From the NCBI GenBank assembly GCA_937892015.1, contig CALAUY010000103.1, positions 1-20,833 of the forward strand: DNA of 20,833 nucleotides, read 5' to 3'. The number at the start of each line of letters is the position of its first letter. The first letter of the stretch is position 1. The notes below the pieces were generated by a model, which did not search any database, was not told the origin of the DNA, and saw only the letters and a program-made list of their open reading frames with translations. The translations under genes were made by a program, and so were the position numbers. Source of the DNA: an uncultured Bacteroidales bacterium. Lineage in GTDB: Bacteria; Bacteroidota; Bacteroidia; Bacteroidales; Paludibacteraceae. Shown in pieces: positions 7,859 to 16,166 of the stretch.

Positions 7859-9075
7859 AACGAATCACCATACTGCTTGCGACACTCGTCTGCCTTGCGA
7901 GTATAGGTTGCGCAAAACGCACAACTCAACCTGTACAGGTGGGGGCAGAGCGAACCCATCTGTACTTCGACGATTTGGCGGGCAAACGTGTCGCTATGCT
8001 CGGCAATCACACTAGTTTGGTGTCCTCGAGTAACGGCACTGCTGACCCATCCGTAACCAAGGACAGTATCCGATATATCCACACATTAGACATGTTGTTG
8101 GCACGAGGTGTGAATATGGTGGCAGTCTTTTCTCCCGAACATGGTTTTCGCGGAACGGCCTCTGCGGGAGAACACGTGAACAGCAGTGTGGACGAGAAAA
8201 CGGGCATTCCTATCCTCAGTCTGTATAGTGGCGGCAGTGCTCGTCCGTCGGACGAAGATATGGAGATGTTCGACGTACTGCTGATTGATATTCAAGACGT
8301 TGGACTGCGATTCTACACGTACTATATCACGATGGTTCGGTTGATGGACGCATGCGCTGATTTCGGCAAACAGGTGATAGTGCTCGACCGTCCTAATCCC
8401 AACGGTTACTACGTGGATGGCCCCCTCCTCGACATGAAACACAAGTCAGGCGTGGGATATCTGCCCATTCCGATCGTGCACGGCATGACGTTGGGCGAGT
8501 TGGCACTGATGGTGAATGGTGAGGGTTGGCTGAGCGACGGCAAGCAATGCCCGCTGAAAGTCGTCCCTTGCGCTCATTACACGCATCAGACGCGTTACGA
8601 ACTGCCGGTGCCACCATCACCGAACCTCAGAAACCAACTGGCCATCTATCTCTATCCGTCTGTGTGCCTCTTTGAGGGAACGCCTGTTTCGTTGGGCCGC
8701 GGCACGGATAAACCCTTCCTCTGCTACGGACATCCGGATATGCAGGGCGAGTTCGCTTTCACGCCGCGAGAGTGCGCAGCGGCAAAGAATCCGCCGCAGA
8801 AAGACCAACTATGCCGAGGCGTCGATTTGTCACAAATGAGCGAGGACGACGCGATGCGCAAACACTTCAGTCTGGAGTTTGTGATTGACGCGTATAATCA
8901 GCTGAATATGGGTGACGCTTTCTTCACGAAATTCTTTGTGAAACTGACCGGTCAGGACTACATTCAAGAGATGATTATGGCGGGAAAGAGCAACGAGGAG
9001 ATTCGTGCGATGTGGGCAGACGACGTGCACCGATTCAAGGCGCAGCGCCAACCTTACTTACTGTACGCCGAATAG
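7855..9075 (+). CDS. DUF1343 exo-beta-N-acetylmuramidase family lipoprotein (NamZ-like)
   Basis: A 406-residue protein of the DUF1343/NamZ (GH171) family, which releases N-acetylmuramic acid from the non-reducing ends of peptidoglycan fragments. Family landmarks are GKRVAMLGNHTS near the N-terminus, the conserved FSPEHGFRG block (Glu95), LLIDIQDVGLRFYTYY, VLDRPNPNG, and the ERGT-like SLGRGTDKPF segment. The N-terminus is a signal peptide ending at Cys19 (ASIGC), a relaxed Bacteroidetes lipobox. The residues after Cys are basic rather than acidic, so surface export is not indicated. Its ATG overlaps the ftsH stop by 4 nt. With the downstream symporter it suggests recycling or salvage of MurNAc; the symbol namZ would be reasonable but activity is not shown. 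Confidence 0.88.
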   Translation: MKRITILLATLVCLASIGCAKRTTQPVQVGAERTHLYFDDLAGKRVAMLGNHTSLVSSSNGTADPSVTKDSIRYIHTLDMLLARGVNMVAVFSPEHGFRGTASAGEHVNSSVDEKTGIPILSLYSGGSARPSDEDMEMFDVLLIDIQDVGLRFYTYYITMVRLMDACADFGKQVIVLDRPNPNGYYVDGPLLDMKHKSGVGYLPIPIVHGMTLGELALMVNGEGWLSDGKQCPLKVVPCAHYTHQTRYELPVPPSPNLRNQLAIYLYPSVCLFEGTPVSLGRGTDKPFLCYGHPDMQGEFAFTPRECAAAKNPPQKDQLCRGVDLSQMSEDDAMRKHFSLEFVIDAYNQLNMGDAFFTKFFVKLTGQDYIQEMIMAGKSNEEIRAMWADDVHRFKAQRQPYLLYAE

Positions 9076-9128
9076 CCTGATAATAACGTACTTACAACCT
9101 ATCAATATCAAACAACCAAATAACGATT

Positions 9129-10613
9129 ATGAGTCCTATCATCATTCTAATAACGATTGCGTGCTATTTTTGCCTGCTTTTCGGTGTGTCGTGGATGGCG
9201 GGTCGCAAAGCGGATAATGCGGGGTTTTTCAGCGGGAATAAGTCGAGCAACTGGTTGCTCATTGCGATGTCAACCATTGGCGCGCCAATCAGTGCCGTGA
9301 CGTTCGTGAGCGTGCCCGGAATGGTGCAAGCAAGCGGAATGAGCTATATGCAGATGGTGCTCGGGTTCACTGTAGGTCAGTTGATTATAGCGTTTGTACT
9401 GATTCCGCTGTACTACCGAATGAACCTAACCTCTATCTACGAGTACCTGAATCAGCGTTTTGGTGTGAGTAGTTACAAGACAGGCGCGTGGTTCTTCTTC
9501 TTGAGCAAGTCCACCGGTGCAGCGGTACGGCTGTTTATCGTCTGCTCTGTGCTACAACTCCTCGTTTTCGGGCCACTCAACCTGCCTTTCTGGCTCAATG
9601 CCGTACTGACGTGCCTCGTAGTCTATCTGTGCACGTTCAAGGGCGGTGTCAAATCAATCGTATGGACCGACTTGCTGAAAACGACCTGCCTCATCCTGTC
9701 AGTGGTACTGTGTATCGTGTATATCATGAAGAGCGGCGTGTCGCTGGATGGTTATGGCAAGAGTGAGATGACGCGCATGTTCTTCTTCGATGACTTGAAC
9801 GACGGACGCTATTTCTGGAAGCAGTTCCTCGCGGGCATTTTCGTGTTAGTGGCCACCACCGGTTTAGACCAAGACATGATGCAACGGACACTGTCGTGCA
9901 AGAACTACAAGGACTCGCAGAAGAATATCATCGTTGGTGCATTGGTGCAGATGGTGGTCATTTACCTGTTTTTAGCATTGGGCTACATGCTGTATTCGTA
10001 CGCCGCGGGAACGGGCATGACCAATGAAGCCGGACAGGTGCTGAATAGTGCCGGCGAGGTTCTCAAGGGCGATGATGTGTTCGCGTATCTCGCCACGGGC
10101 AACTATTTCCCGCTCATTGTCGGCATTCTGTTCGTTGTGGGCTTTATCGCTGCGGGCAATTCAGCGGCAGGTTCGGCTCTCACTGCCCTCACAACATCGT
10201 TCACCATCGATATCCTCAACAAGACAATCGACAAAGACGGCGAAGAGACCGTTCGTAAAACGCGCACGCGCGTGCACGTAGCGATGGCTGTGCTGATGGC
10301 TGTGCTGATTTACATCGTTTTTCTGCTCAATAATGAGTCGGTTATCAACACTGTATATAAAGTGGCATCATACACGTACGGTCCGCTATTAGGTATGTTC
10401 TTCTTCGGAATTCTGACGAAGAAACAGGTGCGCGACAAATGGGTGCCGCTCGTTTGTGTATTGGCACCGGTGTTCACACTAATCCTCGACCTCCATTCCG
10501 TAGAGTGGTTCAACGGGTATGTGTTCAGCCATGAACGACTGATTCTCAACGCACTATTCACGTTTGTAGGGATGCTTTGCCTTGTGAAGAAAGAGCAACA
10601 TGCATCCGAGTGA
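9129..10613 (+). CDS. Sodium:solute symporter (SSS family)
   Basis: A 494-residue, strongly hydrophobic protein with about 13 membrane segments. It matches the sodium/solute symporter family from the N-terminal region (FFSGNKSSNWLLIAMSTIGAPISAVTFVSVPG) to LTSIYEYLNQRFG and the TTGLDQDMMQRTLSC segment. These carriers use the sodium gradient to import sugars, sialic acids or other organic solutes; the substrate cannot be read from sequence. The gene starts 53 nt after the NamZ-like gene, in the same direction and with no promoter seen between them. Import of MurNAc or a related amino sugar freed by that enzyme is therefore a plausible inference. Confidence 0.88.
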   Translation: MSPIIILITIACYFCLLFGVSWMAGRKADNAGFFSGNKSSNWLLIAMSTIGAPISAVTFVSVPGMVQASGMSYMQMVLGFTVGQLIIAFVLIPLYYRMNLTSIYEYLNQRFGVSSYKTGAWFFFLSKSTGAAVRLFIVCSVLQLLVFGPLNLPFWLNAVLTCLVVYLCTFKGGVKSIVWTDLLKTTCLILSVVLCIVYIMKSGVSLDGYGKSEMTRMFFFDDLNDGRYFWKQFLAGIFVLVATTGLDQDMMQRTLSCKNYKDSQKNIIVGALVQMVVIYLFLALGYMLYSYAAGTGMTNEAGQVLNSAGEVLKGDDVFAYLATGNYFPLIVGILFVVGFIAAGNSAAGSALTALTTSFTIDILNKTIDKDGEETVRKTRTRVHVAMAVLMAVLIYIVFLLNNESVINTVYKVASYTYGPLLGMFFFGILTKKQVRDKWVPLVCVLAPVFTLILDLHSVEWFNGYVFSHERLILNALFTFVGMLCLVKKEQHASE

Positions 10614-10649
10614 GGCAAGGACGATTTTGTTCAATGAAAAGTGCAATTT

Positions 10650-10669
10650 GAAAAAAGTTTACTTTTTTC
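10650..10669 (+). terminator. AT-rich hairpin after the symporter gene, adjoining the next promoter
   Basis: Perfect 8-bp inverted repeat: GAAAAAAG at 10650-10657, loop TTTA, CTTTTTTC at 10662-10669. It could end symporter transcripts, but it abuts the -33 TTG of the next promoter and the stem is nearly all A/T. A regulatory or curved-DNA role is as likely. Confidence 0.35.
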
Positions 10670-10700
10670 TTGCGTATATGGAAAAATTTTTGTAACTTTG
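10670..10700 (+). promoter_or_regulatory. Bacteroidetes-type promoter for the sdh/frd operon
   Basis: -33 TTG at 10670-10672, a 20-bp spacer, and -7 TAACTTTG at 10693-10700, matching TAnnTTTG. Transcription would begin near 10707, giving a leader of about 45 nt that is A-rich and has a small hairpin (GTTTT-GGC-AAAAC, 10708-10720). Confidence 0.8.
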
Positions 10701-10751
10701 CACTCTCGTTTTGGCAAAACATAACAATAAAACAATAAAAAGATAAAACTA

Positions 10752-11495
10752 ATGTGGTTAACTAATTCCTCAATCGGACGTAAACTCGTCATGAGTATTA
10801 CGGGCACATGTTTGGTGCTATTTTTGCTCTTCCACGCATCGATGAACCTTACGCTCATCTTCTCGGAAGATGCATACAACTGGATTTGCAGCGTACTTGG
10901 AGCTAACTGGTACGCGCTGATTGGCACTGCCGGATTGGCGCTACTCGTTCTGCTCCATTTTGTGTTTGCATTCATCCTCACTTTTCAGAATCGTCGCGCT
11001 CGCGGCGACGACCGTTACGCCATCAATGACCGACAGAAAGGTGTGGATTGGGAGAGCCAGAACATGCTTGTTCTGGGTATCATCATCCTCGGATTCCTTG
11101 TGTTGCACTTGGCCAATTTCTGGTTCAAGATGCAGTTCCAAGAGATGACGGGACTCAAGACCGGTGCTTTCGACCCGCAGAATGGTGCGGCCTACGTGAA
11201 GTACCTCTTCACCGGCATCTACGACCCCGCACAAGTGGTCAACGATGGCATGCTCAACATGCCCGACTGGGCACATCCGCTGTATTGCTGTCTTTACCTC
11301 GTCTGGCTTGCCGCTATCTGGTTCCACCTCACGCACGGCGTTTGGTCGGCCATGCAGACAATGGGGTTGAGTAGCAACACATGGTTGCCACGCATCAAAG
11401 TGATTGGCAACGTTATCTCCACCATCGTCGTACTCATGTTCGCCGCTGTTATCGTGTATTTCCTCGGAATGTATATCGGCGTAAAATTGGCGTAA
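10752..11495 (+). CDS. sdhC: Succinate dehydrogenase/fumarate reductase cytochrome b subunit
   Basis: A 247-residue membrane anchor of the type-B (single-subunit, about five helices, di-heme) family. Candidate heme-ligand histidines lie in the hydrophobic helices: LLFHASMN, LLHFVFAF, VLHLANFW and WFHLTHGVWSAMQ. The subunit carries electrons between menaquinone and the catalytic subunits at the cytoplasmic membrane. In anaerobic Bacteroidales the complex normally works as a fumarate reductase, so frdC is an equally good name. It is the first gene after the promoter at 10670-10700, and the flavoprotein gene follows 25 nt later. Confidence 0.93.
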   Translation: MWLTNSSIGRKLVMSITGTCLVLFLLFHASMNLTLIFSEDAYNWICSVLGANWYALIGTAGLALLVLLHFVFAFILTFQNRRARGDDRYAINDRQKGVDWESQNMLVLGIIILGFLVLHLANFWFKMQFQEMTGLKTGAFDPQNGAAYVKYLFTGIYDPAQVVNDGMLNMPDWAHPLYCCLYLVWLAAIWFHLTHGVWSAMQTMGLSSNTWLPRIKVIGNVISTIVVLMFAAVIVYFLGMYIGVKLA

Positions 11496-11520
11496 GTTTC
11501 ACCCTTTAACACAAGCAATT

Positions 11521-13722
11521 ATGGCTAAAAAAGAAGAAATAAAGGCAGCGATGCAAGGTGCAGCAGAAAAAGCGCAGGATTTAGCGGAGAAAGCCGTTGC
11601 TGCTGCGAAAGAGAAAGCCGCCGAAGTAGCGGAAGACCCCAAAGTAAAACAGGCGGTTAGTGACCTCAAAGAGAAGGTCGCCGGAGTCGCTTCACAAGCG
11701 GTACAAACCGCAGTGGTTACTGCCGAAGCAATGGTTAAACCTGCTGAGAAAGAGGCAAAAATCATTACTCCTCAAATGGCGAAAATCCCCGAAGGACCTC
11801 TTGAGAAGAAATGGACGAATTATAAAGACCATCAAAAACTCGTCAATCCCGCTAATAAGCGTAAGTTGGACGTGATTGTGGTCGGGACGGGTCTGGCCGG
11901 TGCATCAGCAGCAGCCTCGTTGGCCGAGATGGGCTTCAATGTGCTCAACTTCTGCATCCAGGACTCGCCGCGCCGAGCGCACTCTATCGCCGCACAGGGC
12001 GGTATCAATGCTGCCAAGAACTACCAGAACGATGGTGACTCTGTCTATCGTCTCTACTACGACACCATTAAGGGTGGCGACTATCGTGCTCGCGAAGCGA
12101 ACGTATATCGTTTGGCAGAGGTGAGCAACAATATCATCGACCAATGTGTGGCGCAAGGCGTTCCATTCGCGCGCGAATACGGCGGATTGCTTGACAACCG
12201 TTCGTTCGGTGGTGCTCAAGTGAGCCGCACGTTCTACGCCAAGGGGCAGACCGGTCAACAACTGCTGCTGGGGGCTTACTCCGCGCTCTCTCGACAGATT
12301 GGCAAGGGCAAAGTGAAGATGTACACCCGTTACGAGATGCTCGACATCGTCATGATTGCTGATGAAAACGGCGAAAAGCGGGCTCGTGGTATTATTGCCC
12401 GTAACCTCGTCACAGGTCGCATCGAACGCTTCTTTGCACACGCAGTCGTCGTGGGTTCCGGCGGGTATGGCAACACGTTCTTCCTCTCTACGAACGCGAT
12501 GGCATCTAATGGTTCAGCTGCAATGCAGATGTACCGCCATGGCGCATACTTTGCAAATCCCTGTTACGCACAGATTCACCCGACTTGTATTCCCAAGCAC
12601 GGTGATTTCCAATCCAAACTGACCCTCATGTCCGAGTCGCTCCGCAACGATGGACGTATCTGGGTGCCGAAGAAACTGGAAGATGCCAAGCGTCTGCAGA
12701 AAGGTGAAATCAAGGGTCGTGACATCCCTGAAGAAGACCGCGACTATTACTTGGAGCGCCGTTATCCCGCTTTCGGCAACCTCGTCCCCCGTGACGTGGC
12801 TTCGCGCGCTGCCAAAGAGCGCTGCGATGCAGGTTATGGCGTCAACAACACCGGTCTGGCAGTGTTCCTCGATTTCTCTGAAGCTATTCAGCGTCTCGGC
12901 AAGGACGTGGTGGCACAGAAATACGGCAACCTCTTCCAGATGTACGAGAAGATTGTGGACGAGAACCCGTACGAGAACCCGATGATGATCTTCCCCGCCA
13001 TCCACTACACCATGGGCGGTATTTGGGTCGATTACGAGCTGCAGACATCCGTGAAAGGTCTGTTCTGCATCGGTGAGGCCAATTTCTCCGACCACGGAGC
13101 AAACCGCTTGGGTGCCTCCGCGCTGATGCAAGGTCTGGCCGATGGCTATTTCGTACTGCCATACACTATCCAGAACTACTTGAGCGACCAGATTGGCGTG
13201 CCGCGCATGTCAACCGACCTGCCCGAGTTCGCCGAGGCAGAAAAAGCTGTTGAGGCGAAGATTGCCAAACTGATGGCTATACAGGGCAAGCGCTCCGTGG
13301 ATTCTATCCACAAAGAGTTGGGCGTTGTGATGTGGGATTTTGTTGGCATGGGTCGTACTGCCGACGGGTTGCGTGAAGCCATCAAGAAGATTGATGCGAT
13401 TAAGAAAGAGTTCTGGACCAACGTTTATATCCCGGGAACGGCAGATTCGCTCAACAACGAACTGGAAAAAGCACTCCGTCTGGCCGATTTCATCGAGATA
13501 GGTCGTCTCATGGCCGTGGATGCACTGCACCGCGAAGAGTCGTGCGGCGGACATTTCCGCGAAGAGTACCAGACACCCGATGGTGAAGCACTTCGTCAGG
13601 ACGATAAGTTCTCCTATGTGGGTTGCTGGAAATATATGGGCGAGGACAATGAGCCCGAACTCATCAAAGAGCCGCTCGACTATGAGTTCACTGAGCGCAA
13701 AACACGTAACTACAAGGCTTAA
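11521..13722 (+). CDS. sdhA: Succinate dehydrogenase/fumarate reductase flavoprotein subunit with N-terminal extension
   Basis: A 733-residue protein. The catalytic part (from about residue 86) is canonical: FAD dinucleotide motif GTGLAG at 122-127, the covalent-FAD histidine in RRAHSIAAQGG (His154), the active-site segment HPTCIPKHG, HYTMGGIWVD, and a helical C-terminal domain. It interconverts fumarate and succinate. Residues 1-85 are unusual: an Ala/Lys/Glu-rich amphipathic stretch (AAEKAQDLAEKAVAAAKEKA...) not expected in this family, whose members usually start near KIPEGPL..KW. ATG 11776 (residue 86, MAKIPEGP) would give the usual length. I kept 11521 because the frame is open, sits 25 nt after sdhC, and the composition looks protein-coding. 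frdA is an alternative name. Confidence 0.92.
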   Translation: MAKKEEIKAAMQGAAEKAQDLAEKAVAAAKEKAAEVAEDPKVKQAVSDLKEKVAGVASQAVQTAVVTAEAMVKPAEKEAKIITPQMAKIPEGPLEKKWTNYKDHQKLVNPANKRKLDVIVVGTGLAGASAAASLAEMGFNVLNFCIQDSPRRAHSIAAQGGINAAKNYQNDGDSVYRLYYDTIKGGDYRAREANVYRLAEVSNNIIDQCVAQGVPFAREYGGLLDNRSFGGAQVSRTFYAKGQTGQQLLLGAYSALSRQIGKGKVKMYTRYEMLDIVMIADENGEKRARGIIARNLVTGRIERFFAHAVVVGSGGYGNTFFLSTNAMASNGSAAMQMYRHGAYFANPCYAQIHPTCIPKHGDFQSKLTLMSESLRNDGRIWVPKKLEDAKRLQKGEIKGRDIPEEDRDYYLERRYPAFGNLVPRDVASRAAKERCDAGYGVNNTGLAVFLDFSEAIQRLGKDVVAQKYGNLFQMYEKIVDENPYENPMMIFPAIHYTMGGIWVDYELQTSVKGLFCIGEANFSDHGANRLGASALMQGLADGYFVLPYTIQNYLSDQIGVPRMSTDLPEFAEAEKAVEAKIAKLMAIQGKRSVDSIHKELGVVMWDFVGMGRTADGLREAIKKIDAIKKEFWTNVYIPGTADSLNNELEKALRLADFIEIGRLMAVDALHREESCGGHFREEYQTPDGEALRQDDKFSYVGCWKYMGEDNEPELIKEPLDYEFTERKTRNYKA

Positions 13723-13758
13723 CCTTGTGTGGTATGAATAGTTAAAAACTTCAAGACA

Positions 13759-14514
13759 ATGGATAAAAACATAAATATCAAAGTGCGTGTTTGGCGACAA
13801 GCCGGACCCAAAGCACAAGGTCATTTCGAGACCTACGAGTTGCACGACATCTTCCAAGGGGCATCTTTCCTCGAGATGATGGATATCCTCAACGAGAAAC
13901 TGATTGCGGAGCATAAAGACCCCATCGCGTTCGACCACGACTGCCGCGAGGGTATCTGTGGCATGTGTTCGCTCTACGTTAACGGACATCCGCATGGACC
14001 CGACCAGGAAATCACGACCTGTCAGTTGCACATGCGTCGGTTCCACGATGGCGAGACCATCACCGTCGAGCCATGGCGCTCACGCGCATTCCCTGTTATC
14101 AAAGACCTGATGGTCGATCGCGGGGCGTACGACAAGATTATGCAGGCAGGTGGTTTCGTCAGTGTCAACACCGGTGGCGTGCCTGACGCGAATGCCATAC
14201 CTATCCCTAAACCCAAGGCCGACGAGGCGATGGATGCCGCTTCATGCATCGGGTGCGGTGCGTGCGCTGCGGCTTGTAAGAACGGCTCGGCAATGCTCTT
14301 CGTTGCAGCCAAAGTAAGCCAGTTGGCACTGCTCCCGCAAGGACGTATTGAGGCCAAACAGCGCGCCAAAGCAATGGTGGCCAAGATGGACGAACTCGGA
14401 TTCGGCAACTGCACCAACACCGGCGCATGTGCCGCCGAGTGCCCCAAATCGGTCAGTCTCGCACACATAGCTCGACTCAACCGCGAGTTTATAGGCGCGA
14501 AATTCAGCGACTAA
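13759..14514 (+). CDS. sdhB: Succinate dehydrogenase/fumarate reductase iron-sulfur subunit
   Basis: A 251-residue protein with the three iron-sulfur sites of the family. The [2Fe-2S] ligands are Cys62, Cys67, Cys70 and Cys88. The second cluster motif CIGCGACAAAC covers residues 163-173 and the third CTNTGACAAEC covers 218-228, each followed by material typical of ferredoxin-like domains. It relays electrons between the flavoprotein and the cytochrome b subunit. The gene lies 36 nt after sdhA with no terminator or promoter between them, and completes a C-A-B order usual for Bacteroidetes. frdB is an alternative name. Confidence 0.95.
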   Translation: MDKNINIKVRVWRQAGPKAQGHFETYELHDIFQGASFLEMMDILNEKLIAEHKDPIAFDHDCREGICGMCSLYVNGHPHGPDQEITTCQLHMRRFHDGETITVEPWRSRAFPVIKDLMVDRGAYDKIMQAGGFVSVNTGGVPDANAIPIPKPKADEAMDAASCIGCGACAAACKNGSAMLFVAAKVSQLALLPQGRIEAKQRAKAMVAKMDELGFGNCTNTGACAAECPKSVSLAHIARLNREFIGAKFSD

Positions 14515-14548
14515 TATAGACAAAAGTAATAACAAAATACATTCTGAT

Positions 14549-15856
14549 ATGAAGATTGAAAAAGTACATGCAAGAGAGATTTTAGACTCTCGCGGTAATC
14601 CCACAGTAGAAGTGGAGGTTACTCTCGAAAACGGTGTGATGGGTCGCGCCAGCGTTCCGTCCGGTGCATCGACCGGCGAGAACGAAGCGCTCGAACTCCG
14701 CGATGGCGACAAAGGTCGTTATCTGGGTAAAGGCGTGCTCAAAGCTGTTGACAACGTCAACAAAGTGATTGCACCGGCATTGGTGGGTCAATGTGTGTTT
14801 GCTCAGCGCGCCATCGACTACAAGATGTTGGCATTGGACGGCACAGCTACCAAGAGCAAACTCGGAGCCAACGCCATCCTCGGCGTCAGTCTGGCCGTTG
14901 CTCATGCTGCTGCCGCTGCACTGCATATGCCGCTCTATCGGTATATCGGTGGTGCCAACACATATGTGTTGCCCGTGCCGATGATGAACATCATCAATGG
15001 TGGAGCCCACTCCGACGCACCGATTGCTTTCCAAGAGTTCATGATTCGTCCGGTTGGTGCTAAATCCGAGCGCGAAGCTATCCGTATGGGCGCTGAAGTG
15101 TTCCACAACTTGGCCAAGTTGCTCAAGAAACGCGGCTTATCGACAGCTGTGGGTGACGAGGGTGGATTTGCACCGGCACTCAATGGCATCGAGGACGCTT
15201 TAGAGAGCATCTGCCAAGCAATCAAAGATGCGGGTTACGAGCCCGGCAAGGACGTGAAGATTGCCATGGACTGCGCTGCCAGCGAGTTCGCTACACAAGA
15301 GAACGGCGAGTGGTTCTACGACTATCGTCAACTCAAGGACGGCAAGAAGAAAGACCCGAACGGCAAGAAACTGACGGCTGAACAGCAGATTGACTACCTC
15401 GAAGAACTTATCACCAAGTACCCAATCGACTCCATCGAGGACGGTCTCGACGAGAACGACTGGGACAACTGGGTCAAGCTGACGGCTCGCATCGGTGACC
15501 GCTGCCAACTGGTTGGTGACGACCTGTTTGTTACCAACGTCCGCTTCCTCGAGAAAGGTATCAAGATGGGTGCTGCCAACTCTATCCTCATCAAGGTCAA
15601 CCAGATTGGTTCACTCACCGAGACCCTCGAAGCGATTGAGATGGCACATCGTCACGGCTACACCACCGTTACGTCGCACCGTTCCGGAGAGACTGAGGAC
15701 ACCACTATCGCTGACATTGCTGTCGCTACCAACTCCGGACAAATCAAGACCGGTTCACTCAGCCGCACCGACCGAATGGCTAAATACAACCAACTCATCC
15801 GCATCGAAGAAGAGTTGGGCGATGTGGCCAAGTACGGCTACAAAAAGCTCAAATAG
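14549..15856 (+). CDS. eno: Enolase
   Basis: A 435-residue enolase, standard length. It starts KIEKVHAREILDSRGNPTVEVEV and carries GASTGENEALELRDGD, NIINGGAHSDAPIAFQEFMI, the metal-binding SIEDGLDENDW and LVGDDLFVTN, the catalytic-lysine segment ILIKVNQIGSLTET (Lys349) and the signature SHRSGETEDTTIAD. It converts 2-phosphoglycerate to phosphoenolpyruvate in glycolysis, in the cytoplasm. It follows sdhB by 34 nt, so it is probably the last gene of the sdh/frd transcript. That makes sense for a cell routing phosphoenolpyruvate to fumarate and succinate, though the shared transcript is inferred. Confidence 0.98.
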   Translation: MKIEKVHAREILDSRGNPTVEVEVTLENGVMGRASVPSGASTGENEALELRDGDKGRYLGKGVLKAVDNVNKVIAPALVGQCVFAQRAIDYKMLALDGTATKSKLGANAILGVSLAVAHAAAAALHMPLYRYIGGANTYVLPVPMMNIINGGAHSDAPIAFQEFMIRPVGAKSEREAIRMGAEVFHNLAKLLKKRGLSTAVGDEGGFAPALNGIEDALESICQAIKDAGYEPGKDVKIAMDCAASEFATQENGEWFYDYRQLKDGKKKDPNGKKLTAEQQIDYLEELITKYPIDSIEDGLDENDWDNWVKLTARIGDRCQLVGDDLFVTNVRFLEKGIKMGAANSILIKVNQIGSLTETLEAIEMAHRHGYTTVTSHRSGETEDTTIADIAVATNSGQIKTGSLSRTDRMAKYNQLIRIEEELGDVAKYGYKKLK

Positions 15857-15872
15857 GGACACTAAAAACAGC

Positions 15873-15938
15873 CTTTTTGGCGAAAAAAATGCAGAAAAAG
15901 TAGAAAAAAATGCTTTTTTTGCATTTTTTTTGCCAAAA
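15873..15938 (+). terminator. AT-rich nested inverted repeat after enolase
   Basis: Inner stem AAAAAAATGC (15904-15913) / GCATTTTTTT (15921-15930) with a 7-T loop. An outer imperfect arm pairs TTTTTGGCGAAAA (from about 15873) with TTTTGCCAAAA (to about 15938). It lies between enolase and the tRNA promoter and is the likely end of the enolase transcript. The pairing is A/T-rich, so strength is uncertain. Confidence 0.6.
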
Positions 15939-15940
15939 TA

Positions 15941-15972
15941 TTTGCATATATCAAAAAAAAGCAGTAATTTTG
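15941..15972 (+). promoter_or_regulatory. Bacteroidetes-type promoter for tRNA-Asp
   Basis: -33 TTTG at 15941-15944, 20-bp A-rich spacer, -7 TAATTTTG at 15965-15972. Predicted start near 15979, about 65 nt before the tRNA. The surrounding ~41 bp are nearly identical to the minus-strand promoter at the right end of the window. Confidence 0.8.
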
Positions 15973-16044
15973 CAGCCGCTTTCGATAAGGAAGTGCCCAA
16001 AATGGGGTTTCAACACCGCCCAATGTGGCGAGTGAAAGAAAACT

Positions 16045-16118
16045 GGTGCTGTAGTTCAGTTGGTTAGAATATCGGCCTGTCACGCCGGAGGTCGCGAGTT
16101 CGAGTCTCGTCGGCACCG
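16045..16118 (+). tRNA. tRNA-Asp (anticodon GTC)
   Basis: A full cloverleaf can be folded. The acceptor stem is GGTGCTG (16045-16051) / CGGCACC (16111-16117) with discriminator G16118. The D stem is GTTC/GAAT. The anticodon stem TCGGC/GCCGG holds loop CTGTCAC with GTC at 16079-16081, and the T arm is GCGAG-TTCGAGT-CTCGT. The next bases are CAG, so CCA is not encoded. Confidence 0.97.
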
Positions 16119-16124
16119 CAGAAA

Positions 16125-16150
16125 AGTCTTGAGGTTTCAAGGCTTTTTTT
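16125..16150 (+). terminator. Rho-independent terminator after tRNA-Asp
   Basis: Stem AGTCTTGA (16125-16132) / TCAAGGCT (16137-16144), 4-base loop, followed directly by a run of seven T. It ends the tRNA transcript just 16 nt before the lipoate ligase ATG, so some read-through may feed the next gene. Confidence 0.8.
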
Positions 16151-16166
16151 GTTCAACATTGGTAGT

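Noticed and set aside
13210..14046. 278-residue open frame on the minus strand across sdhA/sdhB
   Set aside because: It spans the ends of two certain genes in antisense and has no family features.
16149..16166. TTG start for the lipoate ligase gene
   Set aside because: It falls inside the T-run of the tRNA terminator; ATG 16167 gives the usual family N-terminus.
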